Assembly (NCBI GenBank): GCA_945860545.1
Contig: CAMAQM010000014.1
Coordinates: 1 to 46,267 of the forward strand
Origin: Bifidobacterium breve
GTDB taxonomy: Bacteria; Actinomycetota; Acidimicrobiia; Acidimicrobiales; Acidimicrobilacustridaceae
Direction: 5' to 3'
Length of the DNA stretch: 46,267 nt
The notes beneath the pieces were generated by a model. That model was not told the DNA's origin, did not search any database, and worked only from the letters and a program-made list of their open reading frames with translations. The position numbers were made by a program, and so were the translations under genes. Shown one piece after another: positions 32,180-40,049 of this stretch (the stretch's first letter is position 1; every line of letters starts with the position of its first letter).

Positions 32180-33070
32180 ATGTCCTGGCTGACCGAAGCG
32201 TTCGAACCCAACTTCATGCGCACCGCGCTGCTCGGCGCGCTCCTCGCCGTCGTGGTGTGCTCACTGGTCGGGACGTGGGTGGTGCTGCGGGGACTGGCGT
32301 TCATCGGTGACGCGCTGGCCCACGGGGTCATCCCCGGGGTCGCCCTCGCCCAGATCTGGGGGTTGAGCGTCATCGGTGGGGCACTGGTCAGTGCGCTGGT
32401 CATGGCCGGTGGGATCACGCTGGTGAATCGGCGCAGCCGCGTCGGGGACGACACCGCCATCGGACTGCTGTTCGTCGGCATGCTCGCCCTCGGGGTCGTG
32501 ATCATCTCCGCCGCGTCGGCGCGCGATCTCACCACGCTGCTGTTCGGATCGATTCTCGGAGTGACCGCGGACGACGTGCGCCTGCTCGTGGTCGCAACCG
32601 TGATCGTGGTGGTGACCCTCGTGGCGTTCCACCGGGCGCTGTTGGCGCTCACGTTCAACCGGGACAAGGCGGCGTCGCTTGGCATGCGACCCGGGTTGAC
32701 CCACGCCCTGCTCATGGTGCTCGTGGCGCTCGCCGTGGTCGCCTCGTTCCAGGCGGTCGGCACCCTCATGGTGTTCGGACTCATCGTGGCCCCACCCGCC
32801 ACGGCGTCGCTGTTCGCCCGCCGGGTCCCCACCGTGATGGTGGGCGGGGTGCTCGCCGGGTGGGTCGCCGCGGTGGGGGGCCTGCTGATCTCGTACCACT
32901 TCAACACCGCCGCCGGCGCCAGCATCGCCGGGTTGTCGGTGGTGCTGTTCTTCATCGCCCTCGCCGTTCGGGAGCTCGCCGCATCGATCGGACGCCGATC
33001 CAACGACGCCGGTCCCGACACCCACCCCACCCACGCTCCCGGCCGCATCCACGCCGGCCACCACCACTGA
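32180..33070 (+). CDS. znuB: Zinc ABC transporter permease (ZnuB-like)
   Basis: 296 aa ABC-3 family permease with about eight helices. Typical motifs: GLAFIGDALAHGVIPGVALA near the N-terminus, RDLTTLLFGSILGV, and GTLMVFGLIVAPPATASLFARR. The tail carries histidines (DTHPTHAPGRIHAGHHH), consistent with zinc. No ATPase gene lies between it and znuA or after it, so ZnuC must be elsewhere or borrowed. The ATG at 32180 has no strong ribosome-binding site. Its TGA overlaps the ATG of the nitroreductase (TGATG). Confidence 0.9.
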   Translation: MSWLTEAFEPNFMRTALLGALLAVVVCSLVGTWVVLRGLAFIGDALAHGVIPGVALAQIWGLSVIGGALVSALVMAGGITLVNRRSRVGDDTAIGLLFVGMLALGVVIISAASARDLTTLLFGSILGVTADDVRLLVVATVIVVVTLVAFHRALLALTFNRDKAASLGMRPGLTHALLMVLVALAVVASFQAVGTLMVFGLIVAPPATASLFARRVPTVMVGGVLAGWVAAVGGLLISYHFNTAAGASIAGLSVVLFFIALAVRELAASIGRRSNDAGPDTHPTHAPGRIHAGHHH

Positions 33071-33669
33071 TGGACGCCTTCGACGCCATTACCGACCGGC
33101 GCTCCATCAGCCGACTCGTCGACCCTGGCCCCACACCGGCCGAGATCGCGACGCTGCTCGGTGCGGCGGTCAGTGCCCCCGACCACGGCAAGGCCCGACC
33201 GTGGCGGTTCGTGGTGTTCACCGGTGAGGACCGGTCACGCTTCGGTGACATCCTCGAGGCCTCCGCCCGGCACCTCGCCGAAGTCGCAGGTGAACCACTC
33301 GACGAAGCCCGTGCCGACAAGGAACGTCGCCGGTTCCTGCGGGCGCCGGTGGTGGTGGCGGTGCTGTGCCGGATGCAGGCCCGCCGGGTGCTCCAGGCCG
33401 AACAGCGCGACGCCGTGGTGGCCGCCACCCAGAACCTGCTCGTGGCTGCCACCGCCCTCGGATACGGCAGCATCTGGCGGACCGGGGACGCCGCCAACTC
33501 GCCGGTGGTGCGCGAGGCATTCGGCCTGGACGCCGACGACGTGATCGTCGGTTTCGTCTACCTCGGCACCGTGCCGGCGGACACGGCGCTCGAGGAACGG
33601 GTCGTCGACCCCACCCCGTGGATCGAACCGGTTCCGTGGGCCACCCCGACGGATGCCTCCGGCAGCTGA
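33070..33669 (+). CDS. Nitroreductase-family FMN oxidoreductase (YdjA-like)
   Basis: 199 aa. The N-terminal RRSISRLVDPGPTPAEI and APDHGKARPWRFVVFTGEDR match the small YdjA-type nitroreductases, including the phosphate-binding RRS motif; GYGSIWRTGD lies near the C-terminus as expected. Members reduce nitro groups, quinones or enones with NAD(P)H. The start codon shares one base with the znuB stop (TGATG), implying translational coupling and co-regulation by zinc. Why a flavoenzyme sits in a zinc operon is not clear. Confidence 0.88.
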   Translation: MDAFDAITDRRSISRLVDPGPTPAEIATLLGAAVSAPDHGKARPWRFVVFTGEDRSRFGDILEASARHLAEVAGEPLDEARADKERRRFLRAPVVVAVLCRMQARRVLQAEQRDAVVAATQNLLVAATALGYGSIWRTGDAANSPVVREAFGLDADDVIVGFVYLGTVPADTALEERVVDPTPWIEPVPWATPTDASGS

Positions 33670-33675
33670 GCGACC

Positions 33676-34560
33676 CTAGAGGTCACCTCGGTCGAAAAAG
33701 CGGGGCCAGTTGGACTGCATCTCGGACCCGTCGGCGACGAGCGCCGCGCCGTTGATGAACCGGCCCCCCGGCGAACACAAGAACAGGATCGTGGCCGCCA
33801 CCTCGGCTGCGGATCCCATGCGTCGCATCGGACCGATGCGTTCGGTCTGGGCGGCCCACGCCTCGGCGTCGTAACCGAGTTGGCCCACCTCGTTCTCCTG
33901 GAACCCGTCGGTGCCGATGGTGCCGGGGGCGAGGGCGTTGATGGTGACGCCGTGATAACCGAGGTACGGCGCCATGGAGTGGGTGAGGTTCACCACGCCG
34001 GCGCGTGCCGCTCCGGAGTGCACGAACCACGGTGACCCGCGGTTGAACGAAAAGATGTGCACCACGTTCACGATGGACCCGTACCCGGCGGCCACCATGG
34101 GTTCCATGAACCGGTTCACCATGTTCCACGTGCCGTTGAGGTTCAGGTCCACCACCGATCGCCACCCGTTGTCGGAGATCTGTGACGGCAGGGCGGGAAA
34201 TTGTCCGCCGGCGTTGTTGATGAGGTAGTCCACGGTGCCGAACCGGTCGTAGGCGGCGGCCCGCAACGCCTCCACCTCGTCGACGTTGCGGATGTTGGTG
34301 GGCACCGCCAGCCCGGCGGCGCCGAGCGAAACGACCTCGGCCACCACCTCGTCGAGGGGTTCACTGCGGCGGCCGGCCACCACCACGTCGGCGCCGAGCG
34401 TGGCGAACGCCACTGCGGTGGCCCGACCGATGCCGGTGCCACCACCGGTGACGAGCGCCACCCGCCCGTTGAAGAGCCCGGGGGCGAACACCGTGGCGGC
34501 GTCGGTGATCGGTGGGGTGATCGGCGCTGGTCGGGTGGTCGGATCGGGTTGGTCGGCCAT
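33676..34560 (-). CDS. Short-chain dehydrogenase/reductase, PECR-like (trans-2-enoyl-CoA reductase type)
   Basis: 294 aa. Rossmann motif TGGGTGIG (38-45), NNAG (115-118) and GSIVNVV. The classical YxxxK is absent: the region reads FVHSGAARAGVVNLT (179-193), with Ser182 and Arg186 where Tyr and Lys are expected. That sequence, with INNAGGQFPAL upstream, closely resembles peroxisomal trans-2-enoyl-CoA reductase (PECR) and related 2,4-dienoyl-CoA reductases, which use other catalytic residues. A fatty acyl-CoA substrate is therefore more likely than a simple alcohol. The ATG at 34560 lies 6 nt after TAGCGT, a leaderless arrangement. It is divergent from lnt. Confidence 0.85.
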   Translation of the reverse strand: MADQPDPTTRPAPITPPITDAATVFAPGLFNGRVALVTGGGTGIGRATAVAFATLGADVVVAGRRSEPLDEVVAEVVSLGAAGLAVPTNIRNVDEVEALRAAAYDRFGTVDYLINNAGGQFPALPSQISDNGWRSVVDLNLNGTWNMVNRFMEPMVAAGYGSIVNVVHIFSFNRGSPWFVHSGAARAGVVNLTHSMAPYLGYHGVTINALAPGTIGTDGFQENEVGQLGYDAEAWAAQTERIGPMRRMGSAAEVAATILFLCSPGGRFINGAALVADGSEMQSNWPRFFDRGDL

Positions 34561-34566
34561 CCCACA

Positions 34567-34616
34567 ACGCTAGGGGGCATCCCCGACGGCACCCAAGTGG
34601 TCGGCGCGGGCATGAT
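34567..34616. promoter_or_regulatory. Divergent promoter pair between the SDR and lnt
   Basis: On minus, TAGCGT (34567-34572) ends 6 nt before the SDR ATG. On plus, CATGAT (34611-34616) ends 8 nt before the lnt GTG at 34625. Both lack ribosome-binding sites, fitting leaderless transcripts from a 64-bp gap. Confidence 0.45.
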
Positions 34617-34624
34617 GGTTCCCC

Positions 34625-36151
34625 GTGGCTTCCCCGTCCGCTCCCATCTCCTCACCCCCGACGGCGCATCGTGGCGCCCGGGCGGGGGCCTGGGCGCGCA
34701 CCGGGGCGGCCTGCGTCGCCGCGGGGGGGTGCATTGCCCTGTCGGTGCCACCGGCGGGGTTCTGGCCGTTGGCCATCGTGGGCATCGTGGTGTGGGACCG
34801 GTTGCTGGCGGGGGCCACCGTGGCCCAACGGGCCCGACGGTCGTGGCTGGTGGCGGCGGTGTGGCTGGCACCGATGACCATCTGGATGTGGGACCTCACC
34901 GCGCCGGGCTACGTGATCGCCTCGGCGTTGTTCGCCGGGTACTTCGCCCTCGCCGGTGCCGCCGTGCCACCCGACGCCCCGGGCCGCTGGCTTGCGCTTC
35001 CGGGCGTCATCGCCCTCGCCGAGGCGGCCCGCTGGTCGTTCCCGTGGGAGGGCGTCCCGTTGGCGACGTTGGCCATGGGCCAGGCGGACTCGCCGCTGTC
35101 CCAGCCCGCCCGTCTCGGCGGGGCGCTGGTGGTGTCGGGTCTCGTGGTGGTGTGCGGCGTGGCGGTGTCCGCTGCGCTCTCACGCCGCTGGCGATGGAGC
35201 GCTGCGGCGGCGGCGGTAGTGGTCGTGACCGTGTTGGTGGCGGCCGTGGCGCCCTCAGGTGAACCGGTCGGCACCCTCGAGGTGGCAGCGGTCCAAGGTG
35301 GCGGGCCCCAACGCACCCGGGCGGCCACCAGCGACCCGGGCCTCGTGTTCGCCCGACACCTCGAGGCGTCGGCCGGCATCGAGACGCCGGTGGATCTCGT
35401 GGTGTGGCCCGAGAACGTGGTGGCGGTCGACGGGCTCCTTGCGGGCAGCCCCGAGGACGAGGCGCTCTCGGCGCTGGCACGACGACTCGACGCGCCGTTG
35501 GTGGTGGGGGTGACCGAGGTGGTGAGCGACACCGAGTTCCTCAACGCCTCGGTGGTGTACCTGCCCGACGGCGTCCGCGGCGAGCGTTACGACAAGGTGT
35601 TGCGGGTCCCCTTCGGTGAGTGGGTGCCGTTCCGGTCGTTCATCGAACGGGTGGCGCCGGGTGCGGGTCTGCCCCGCCGTGACGCCAGAGCGGGCACCTC
35701 ACCGGCGGTGTTGGCCACCCCCGCCGGCCCGGTCGGGGTGGCGATCTCGTGGGAGGTGTTCTTCACCGGTCGGGCCCGAGACGGCATCGCCGGTGGCGGC
35801 GAGGTGTTGTTGAACCCGACCAACGGTTCGTCGTACTGGTTGACCCAGGTCCAGACCCAACAGGTCGCCTCGTCGCGCCTGCGAGCCATCGAGACGGGAC
35901 GCTGGGTCGTCCAGGCGGCACCGACGGGGTTCTCAGCGGTGGTGACCCCCGACGGGGAGGTCGTGGAGCGCACCAGCATCGGGGAGCAACGGGTGTTGCA
36001 ACACACGGTGGAGCGGCGGCGGGGCGACACCATCGCCACCCGCCTGGGGGTGACGCCGGTACTCGCCGTGTCGGTCCTGCTCATCGGGGCCGGATGGTTG
36101 GTGCAGCGACGCCGGTCGGGAACCGCCCCGGCGCCACCCGCGTCCGGGTGA
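34625..36151 (+). CDS. lnt: Apolipoprotein N-acyltransferase homologue with Ser at the catalytic Cys position
   Basis: 508 aa. N-terminal membrane helices (about 25-210), a periplasmic nitrilase-fold domain and a last helix near 475-497. The catalytic Glu is E263 in WPENV and the Lys is K324 in YDKVLRVPFGEW. The third residue, C387 in E. coli Lnt, aligns with S375 in AISWEVFF; the K-to-nucleophile distance is 51 here versus 52 in E. coli, so the alignment is firm. Downstream LLNPTNGSSYW and SRLRAIETGRWVVQAAPTG are conserved. Either Ser works as nucleophile or the enzyme has another role. The start is GTG at 34625. Confidence 0.88.
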   Translation: MASPSAPISSPPTAHRGARAGAWARTGAACVAAGGCIALSVPPAGFWPLAIVGIVVWDRLLAGATVAQRARRSWLVAAVWLAPMTIWMWDLTAPGYVIASALFAGYFALAGAAVPPDAPGRWLALPGVIALAEAARWSFPWEGVPLATLAMGQADSPLSQPARLGGALVVSGLVVVCGVAVSAALSRRWRWSAAAAAVVVVTVLVAAVAPSGEPVGTLEVAAVQGGGPQRTRAATSDPGLVFARHLEASAGIETPVDLVVWPENVVAVDGLLAGSPEDEALSALARRLDAPLVVGVTEVVSDTEFLNASVVYLPDGVRGERYDKVLRVPFGEWVPFRSFIERVAPGAGLPRRDARAGTSPAVLATPAGPVGVAISWEVFFTGRARDGIAGGGEVLLNPTNGSSYWLTQVQTQQVASSRLRAIETGRWVVQAAPTGFSAVVTPDGEVVERTSIGEQRVLQHTVERRRGDTIATRLGVTPVLAVSVLLIGAGWLVQRRRSGTAPAPPASG

Positions 36152-36155
36152 GGCC

Positions 36156-36593
36156 TCAGACCTCGACGACCAGCGTCACCGGCCCGTCGTTGACGAGGTG
36201 GACCGCCATGTCGGCACCGAACACGCCGGTGGCGACGGTTGCACCGAGTCGGCGGAGCTCGTCGACGACGGCGTCCACGAGCGGTTCGGCCACCGACGAC
36301 AGCGCTGCGTCGCGCCACGAAGGTCGACGACCCTTGGACGTGTCGCCGTAGAGGGTGAACTGGCTGACGACGAGGACCTCGGCTCCGGCGTCGGCCACCG
36401 ACACGTTCATGACCCCGTCGCCGTCGGCCATGAGTCGCAACCCCCAGATGCGGTCGGCGAGCCGGGTGGCGGACGCCGAGGTGTCGTCGTGGGTGACCCC
36501 GACGAGGCAGACCACGCCCACTCCGATGGCCCCGACGGTGGTTCCGTCGACCTCCACCGAGGCCGACCGGACCCGCTGGACGACCGCTTTCAC
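36156..36593 (-). CDS. dtd: D-aminoacyl-tRNA deacylase
   Basis: 145 aa, full length. It hydrolyses D-amino acids from mischarged tRNA. Diagnostic motifs: N-terminal [15 protein letters not shown], the cross-subunit SQFTLYGD and the C-terminal NDGPVT with its Gly-Pro. The start is GTG at 36593. It is convergent with lnt (4 bp between stops) and divergent from the glycosyltransferase operon. Confidence 0.96.
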   Translation of the reverse strand: MKAVVQRVRSASVEVDGTTVGAIGVGVVCLVGVTHDDTSASATRLADRIWGLRLMADGDGVMNVSVADAGAEVLVVSQFTLYGDTSKGRRPSWRDAALSSVAEPLVDAVVDELRRLGATVATGVFGADMAVHLVNDGPVTLVVEV

Positions 36594-36661
36594 CGCACAA
36601 ACCCCGTCATGACGGCAGTTTTGTCGCTTTCACCCGACCCGACGGACCATCCGACGCGGGG

Positions 36662-36675
36662 GTGACAAATGTCAC
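36662..36675. promoter_or_regulatory. Palindrome GTGACA-AA-TGTCAC, candidate operator
   Basis: A perfect 6-bp inverted repeat with a 2-bp spacer, centred 31 bp (about three helical turns) upstream of the second palindrome. It lies just upstream of a predicted promoter for the glycosyltransferase operon, as expected of an activator site. Confidence 0.5.
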
Positions 36676-36691
36676 GAAGAGGGGGCGGCAT

Positions 36692-36720
36692 TTGACCCCC
36701 CGGTCAAGGAATCGGAGACT
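36692..36720 (+). promoter_or_regulatory. Predicted promoter with operator TTGACC-CCCC-GGTCAA
   Basis: TTGACC (36692-36697) can serve as a -35, with GAGACT (36715-36720) 17 bp downstream as the -10. The -35 is also the left arm of a perfect palindrome ending at 36707, so a bound repressor would cover it. The leader to the GTG at 36846 is about 120 nt. Confidence 0.45.
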
Positions 36721-36845
36721 TGGGGGCCGCACGCACGCCCCGGCGTGTCCGACCACCCCCCGCACGACCGCCCAGACCACCCCGCCTGACGGATCAACCC
36801 ACGCCGACCGGTGCCGATGAGGCCCGCCGGCAACAAGGACATCAC

Positions 36846-38192
36846 GTGACCGCCGCCCACGACGACCGCCCGCTGAGCATCGCCTTCCTCGCCTACCGCG
36901 GCAAACCCCATGTCGGCGGCCAGGGGGTCTACACCCGTCATCTGACCAAGGCCCTCACCGATCTCGGTCACCGCGTCGAGGTTCTCGGTGGCCAGCCGTT
37001 CCCCGTGCTCGACGAACGCGTGCCCCTCGTCGAACTCCCCAGCCTCGACATCTACAACGACCACTTCCCCATGCGGATGCCGGGGTTCTGGGAACTCAAG
37101 GACTGGACCGACTGGGCTGAGGTCCTCACGTTCGCGGCGGGCACGTTCCCCGAACCGATGGCGTTCTCACTGCGGGCATGGAAACACCTCCACCCCCGCA
37201 TCAACGACTTCGACATCGTGCAGGACAACCAGTGCCTCGGCTACGGCCTGCTGCTCATCGAACGCGACGGACTGCCGGTGCTGCCGACCATCCACCACCC
37301 CATCACCGTCGACCGCCGCCTCGAGATGGAACACGCCGAAACCACCTGGCAGCGGTTCTCCAAGGCCCGTTGGTACGGGTTCACCAAGATGCAGACCCGG
37401 GTGGCCCGCAAGTTCAACCGGATCCTCACCGTGTCGCAGAACTCGGCGGCCGACATCAGCACCGACCACCGGGTCCCCGCCTCGAACCTCCACGTCGTGC
37501 CCGTCGGCGTCGACCAGGACATCTTCCGTCCCCTCCCCGACGTGCAGCGGGTCCCGGGCCGGCTCATCACCACGGCGTCGGCCGACGTGACCATGAAGGG
37601 CCTGCGATACCTGCTCGAAGCGGTGGCCAAGCTCCGTACCGAACGCCACATCGAACTCGTGGTCATCGGCAAGCCCAAGCCGGGCGGACCCTCGGCCCGC
37701 ACCATTGAAGAACTCGGGCTGTCCGACGCCATCACGTTCGTGTCCGGCGTACCCGAACAGCGCATCATCGAGCTGTACGCCGAAGCGGAACTCGCCGTGG
37801 TGCCGTCCCTGTACGAAGGGTTCTCCCTTCCCGCCATCGAAGCCATGTCGTGCGGCGTTCCGCTCGTGGCCACCACCGGCGGCGCCCTGCCCGAGGTGGT
37901 CGGCAACGACAACGAGACGGCCCTCGTCGTCCCGCCCGGCAACAGCGAAGCCCTCGCCGCCCGCATCCGCACCGCCCTCGACGACCCCGAACTGCGGGCC
38001 CGCATCGGTGCGGCCGGACGCCAGCGGGTGCTGGAACGCTGGACGTGGCGCCACACCGCTGAAGGCACCATCGAGCAGTACCGGGCCCGACTCGCCGAAA
38101 CCGCCGACGTGCAGCAGCGTCGCGCCGGAGGCGCCGGTGCCGCACCGCGGTTCAACCTCGACACCCCGACGCCGGCGGATCGGACGAACTGA
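36846..38192 (+). CDS. GT4-family glycosyltransferase
   Basis: 448 aa. GT-B fold: N-terminal AYRGKPHVGGQGVYTRHLTKAL is the acceptor-side loop of GT4 enzymes, and the C-terminal donor site has E324-x7-E332 (EGFSLPAIE) and GGALPEVVG. The start is GTG at 36846 with AAGGA 7 nt upstream; the longer frame from 36720 covers the promoter and is not coding. No signal peptide or helix is seen, so it acts on the cytoplasmic face, probably on a lipid-linked or polyprenol-linked acceptor. It is first in a cluster with a methyltransferase and an alpha/alpha-toroid protein. Confidence 0.9.
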   Translation: MTAAHDDRPLSIAFLAYRGKPHVGGQGVYTRHLTKALTDLGHRVEVLGGQPFPVLDERVPLVELPSLDIYNDHFPMRMPGFWELKDWTDWAEVLTFAAGTFPEPMAFSLRAWKHLHPRINDFDIVQDNQCLGYGLLLIERDGLPVLPTIHHPITVDRRLEMEHAETTWQRFSKARWYGFTKMQTRVARKFNRILTVSQNSAADISTDHRVPASNLHVVPVGVDQDIFRPLPDVQRVPGRLITTASADVTMKGLRYLLEAVAKLRTERHIELVVIGKPKPGGPSARTIEELGLSDAITFVSGVPEQRIIELYAEAELAVVPSLYEGFSLPAIEAMSCGVPLVATTGGALPEVVGNDNETALVVPPGNSEALAARIRTALDDPELRARIGAAGRQRVLERWTWRHTAEGTIEQYRARLAETADVQQRRAGGAGAAPRFNLDTPTPADRTN

Positions 38193-38193
38193 G

Positions 38194-38964
38194 ATGCTGA
38201 CCGTCGACTACGACACCCTCGGCCTGCGCCCCGGTGACCTGCTGTTGGACCTCGGTTGCGGGTTCGGCCGCCACGCCTTTGAAGCGGTGCGTCGCGGTGC
38301 CGACGTCGTGGCGTGCGACATGGCCCACGCCGAACTCGTGCAGGTCCGGTCCATGTTCGGGGCGTTGCACGAAAGCGGCGAGGTGGCCCCCGGAGGCCTC
38401 GGCGCCACCGCCCAGGGCGACGCCACCCGGCTCCCGTTCGCAAACGACTCGTTCGATCGCATCATTGCGTCGGAGGTCATGGAACACATCCCTGACGACG
38501 CCACCGCCCTCGACGAGTTGACCCGGGTGCTCCGACCCGGCGGCACCATCGCCATCACCGTCCCGGCGTGGCTGCCCGAAAAGGTGTGCTGGGCCCTGTC
38601 GGACGCCTACCACGCCCCCATCGCCGAGGGCGGCCACGTCCGCATCTACACCGAGGAACGGCTCCGCAACCTGATGCGCTCCGCCGGGCTGGAACCCGGT
38701 GCGACCACCTACGCCCACGCCCTGCACTCCCCGTACTGGTGGCTGCGATGCGCGGTGGGACCCACCAACGACGACCACCCGCTCGTCAAGGCCTACCACC
38801 GACTGTTGGTGTGGGACATCGAGAAGAACCCGGCGGTGACCCGCATCGCCGAGAAGCTGCTCTCGCCGCTCATCGGCAAGTCCGTGGTGCTCTACGCCCG
38901 CAAACCGCACCGGGCCCACGCCAACGCCGAAACGACCACAGCGGAGGCCGCCGGTGCCCACTGA
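38194..38964 (+). CDS. Class I SAM-dependent methyltransferase
   Basis: 256 aa, Methyltransf_11 type. Motif I LLLDLGCGFGRHAFEA (16-31), acidic motif VVACDMA, motif IV DSFDRIIASEVMEHIPDD, and LRPGGTIAITVP. The C-terminal half, with YWWLRCAVG and WDIEKNP, is not typical of ubiquinone-type enzymes and may bind the glycolipid-like acceptor. The ATG at 38194 is one base after the glycosyltransferase stop, and its 3' end overlaps the next gene by 11 nt, so the three genes are tightly coupled. The substrate is unknown. Confidence 0.88.
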   Translation: MLTVDYDTLGLRPGDLLLDLGCGFGRHAFEAVRRGADVVACDMAHAELVQVRSMFGALHESGEVAPGGLGATAQGDATRLPFANDSFDRIIASEVMEHIPDDATALDELTRVLRPGGTIAITVPAWLPEKVCWALSDAYHAPIAEGGHVRIYTEERLRNLMRSAGLEPGATTYAHALHSPYWWLRCAVGPTNDDHPLVKAYHRLLVWDIEKNPAVTRIAEKLLSPLIGKSVVLYARKPHRAHANAETTTAEAAGAH

Positions 38965-40048
38965 GTCGTACCCGATCCCCGACGTCGAAGGCATCCTGAG
39001 CGCGCAAGAGGTGCGCGCCACCGTCGACGCCATCGCCGACTGGCAGTTGCCCAACGGCATGGTGCCGTGGTTCCCCGGCGGCCACGCCGACCCGTGGAAC
39101 CACGTCGAGGCGGCCATGGCGCTCGCCGTGGGTGGCCGGCGGGCGGACGCCGAGCGGGCGTACGACTGGCTGGTGTCGATGCAGCGTCCCGACGGGTCGT
39201 GGCACCAGTACTACCTCGCCGACAGCATCGAGCAGGACAAGCTCGACGCCAACACCATCGCCTATGTCGCCGCAGGCGTGTGGCACCACTGGCTGCTTTA
39301 CTCCGACCGGGGATTCGCCGAGGCCATGTGGCCGGTGGTGGAAGCCGCCATCGACTTCGTCCTCGAGTTGCAGACGCCTCGCGGCGAGATCATCTGGGCC
39401 CGCCACGCCGACGGCACCCCGTGGTCGTTCGCCCTGCTCACCGGCAGCTCATCGATGTGTCACAGCCTGCGTTGCGCCGTGGCGCTCGCCGACCTGTTGG
39501 GTCACGAACGACCCGACTGGGAACTGTCGGCCGCCCGGTTGTCCCACGTGGTGGCCGCCCACTGCGCCGGGGACATGCCTGACGCCTTCGCCCCCAAGCA
39601 CCGCTGGGCCATGGACTGGTACTACCCGGTCATGGCCGGGGTGCTGCGCGACGACGTGGCCCGCCAACGTCTCGACGACGGGTCGGGCACGTTCATCATG
39701 GACGGCCTCGGGGTGCGGTGCGTGTCGGACCGGCCGTGGACCACGGCGGCGGAAACCTGTGAGTGTCTCCTCGCCTACCTCGCCGTGGGTCGACGCGACC
39801 AGGCCCTCGACCTGTTCCGTGCCGCCCAGGCGCTTCGTTGCGACGACGGGCACTACCACACCGGTCTCGTACACCCCGACCGGGTCACGTTCCCCGGTGG
39901 GGAACGCACCACCTACACCGACGCCGCCGTGGTGATGGCCGCCGACGCCATCGCCGGGGTGTCCCCGGCGTCACGACTGCTCACCGACCACGACGCCCTC
40001 CCGGCACTCATCAACGCCGACGCCGTGGCCGACCCGTCGCGCGACTGA
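38954..40048 (+). CDS. Alpha/alpha-toroid protein (prenyltransferase/squalene-cyclase-like repeats)
   Basis: 364 aa rich in paired helices and aromatic residues. It has a QW-like motif, SMQRPDGSWHQYY, and related repeats (WQLPNGMVPWFPGG, ELQTPRGEIIWA) as in the terpenoid-cyclase/prenyltransferase toroid or six-hairpin glycosidase folds. No DxDD cyclase acid or DDxxD is visible, so catalysis is uncertain. The start is GTG at 38954 with GGAGG upstream, overlapping the methyltransferase by 11 nt. It follows the glycosyltransferase and methyltransferase and precedes argS by 1 bp. A glycan- or polyprenol-binding or processing role is only a guess. Confidence 0.75.
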   Translation: MPTESYPIPDVEGILSAQEVRATVDAIADWQLPNGMVPWFPGGHADPWNHVEAAMALAVGGRRADAERAYDWLVSMQRPDGSWHQYYLADSIEQDKLDANTIAYVAAGVWHHWLLYSDRGFAEAMWPVVEAAIDFVLELQTPRGEIIWARHADGTPWSFALLTGSSSMCHSLRCAVALADLLGHERPDWELSAARLSHVVAAHCAGDMPDAFAPKHRWAMDWYYPVMAGVLRDDVARQRLDDGSGTFIMDGLGVRCVSDRPWTTAAETCECLLAYLAVGRRDQALDLFRAAQALRCDDGHYHTGLVHPDRVTFPGGERTTYTDAAVVMAADAIAGVSPASRLLTDHDALPALINADAVADPSRD

Positions 40049-40049
40049 C

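Noticed and set aside
31029-33070. A manganese rather than zinc transporter
   Set aside because: The long His-rich loop in the binding protein, the His tail on the permease and the Zur-like box favour zinc, though manganese cannot be excluded without assays.
33676-34560. Classical SDR (FabG-like) with YxxxK
   Set aside because: The expected Tyr and Lys are Ser182 and Arg186; the surrounding sequence fits the PECR/DECR group instead.
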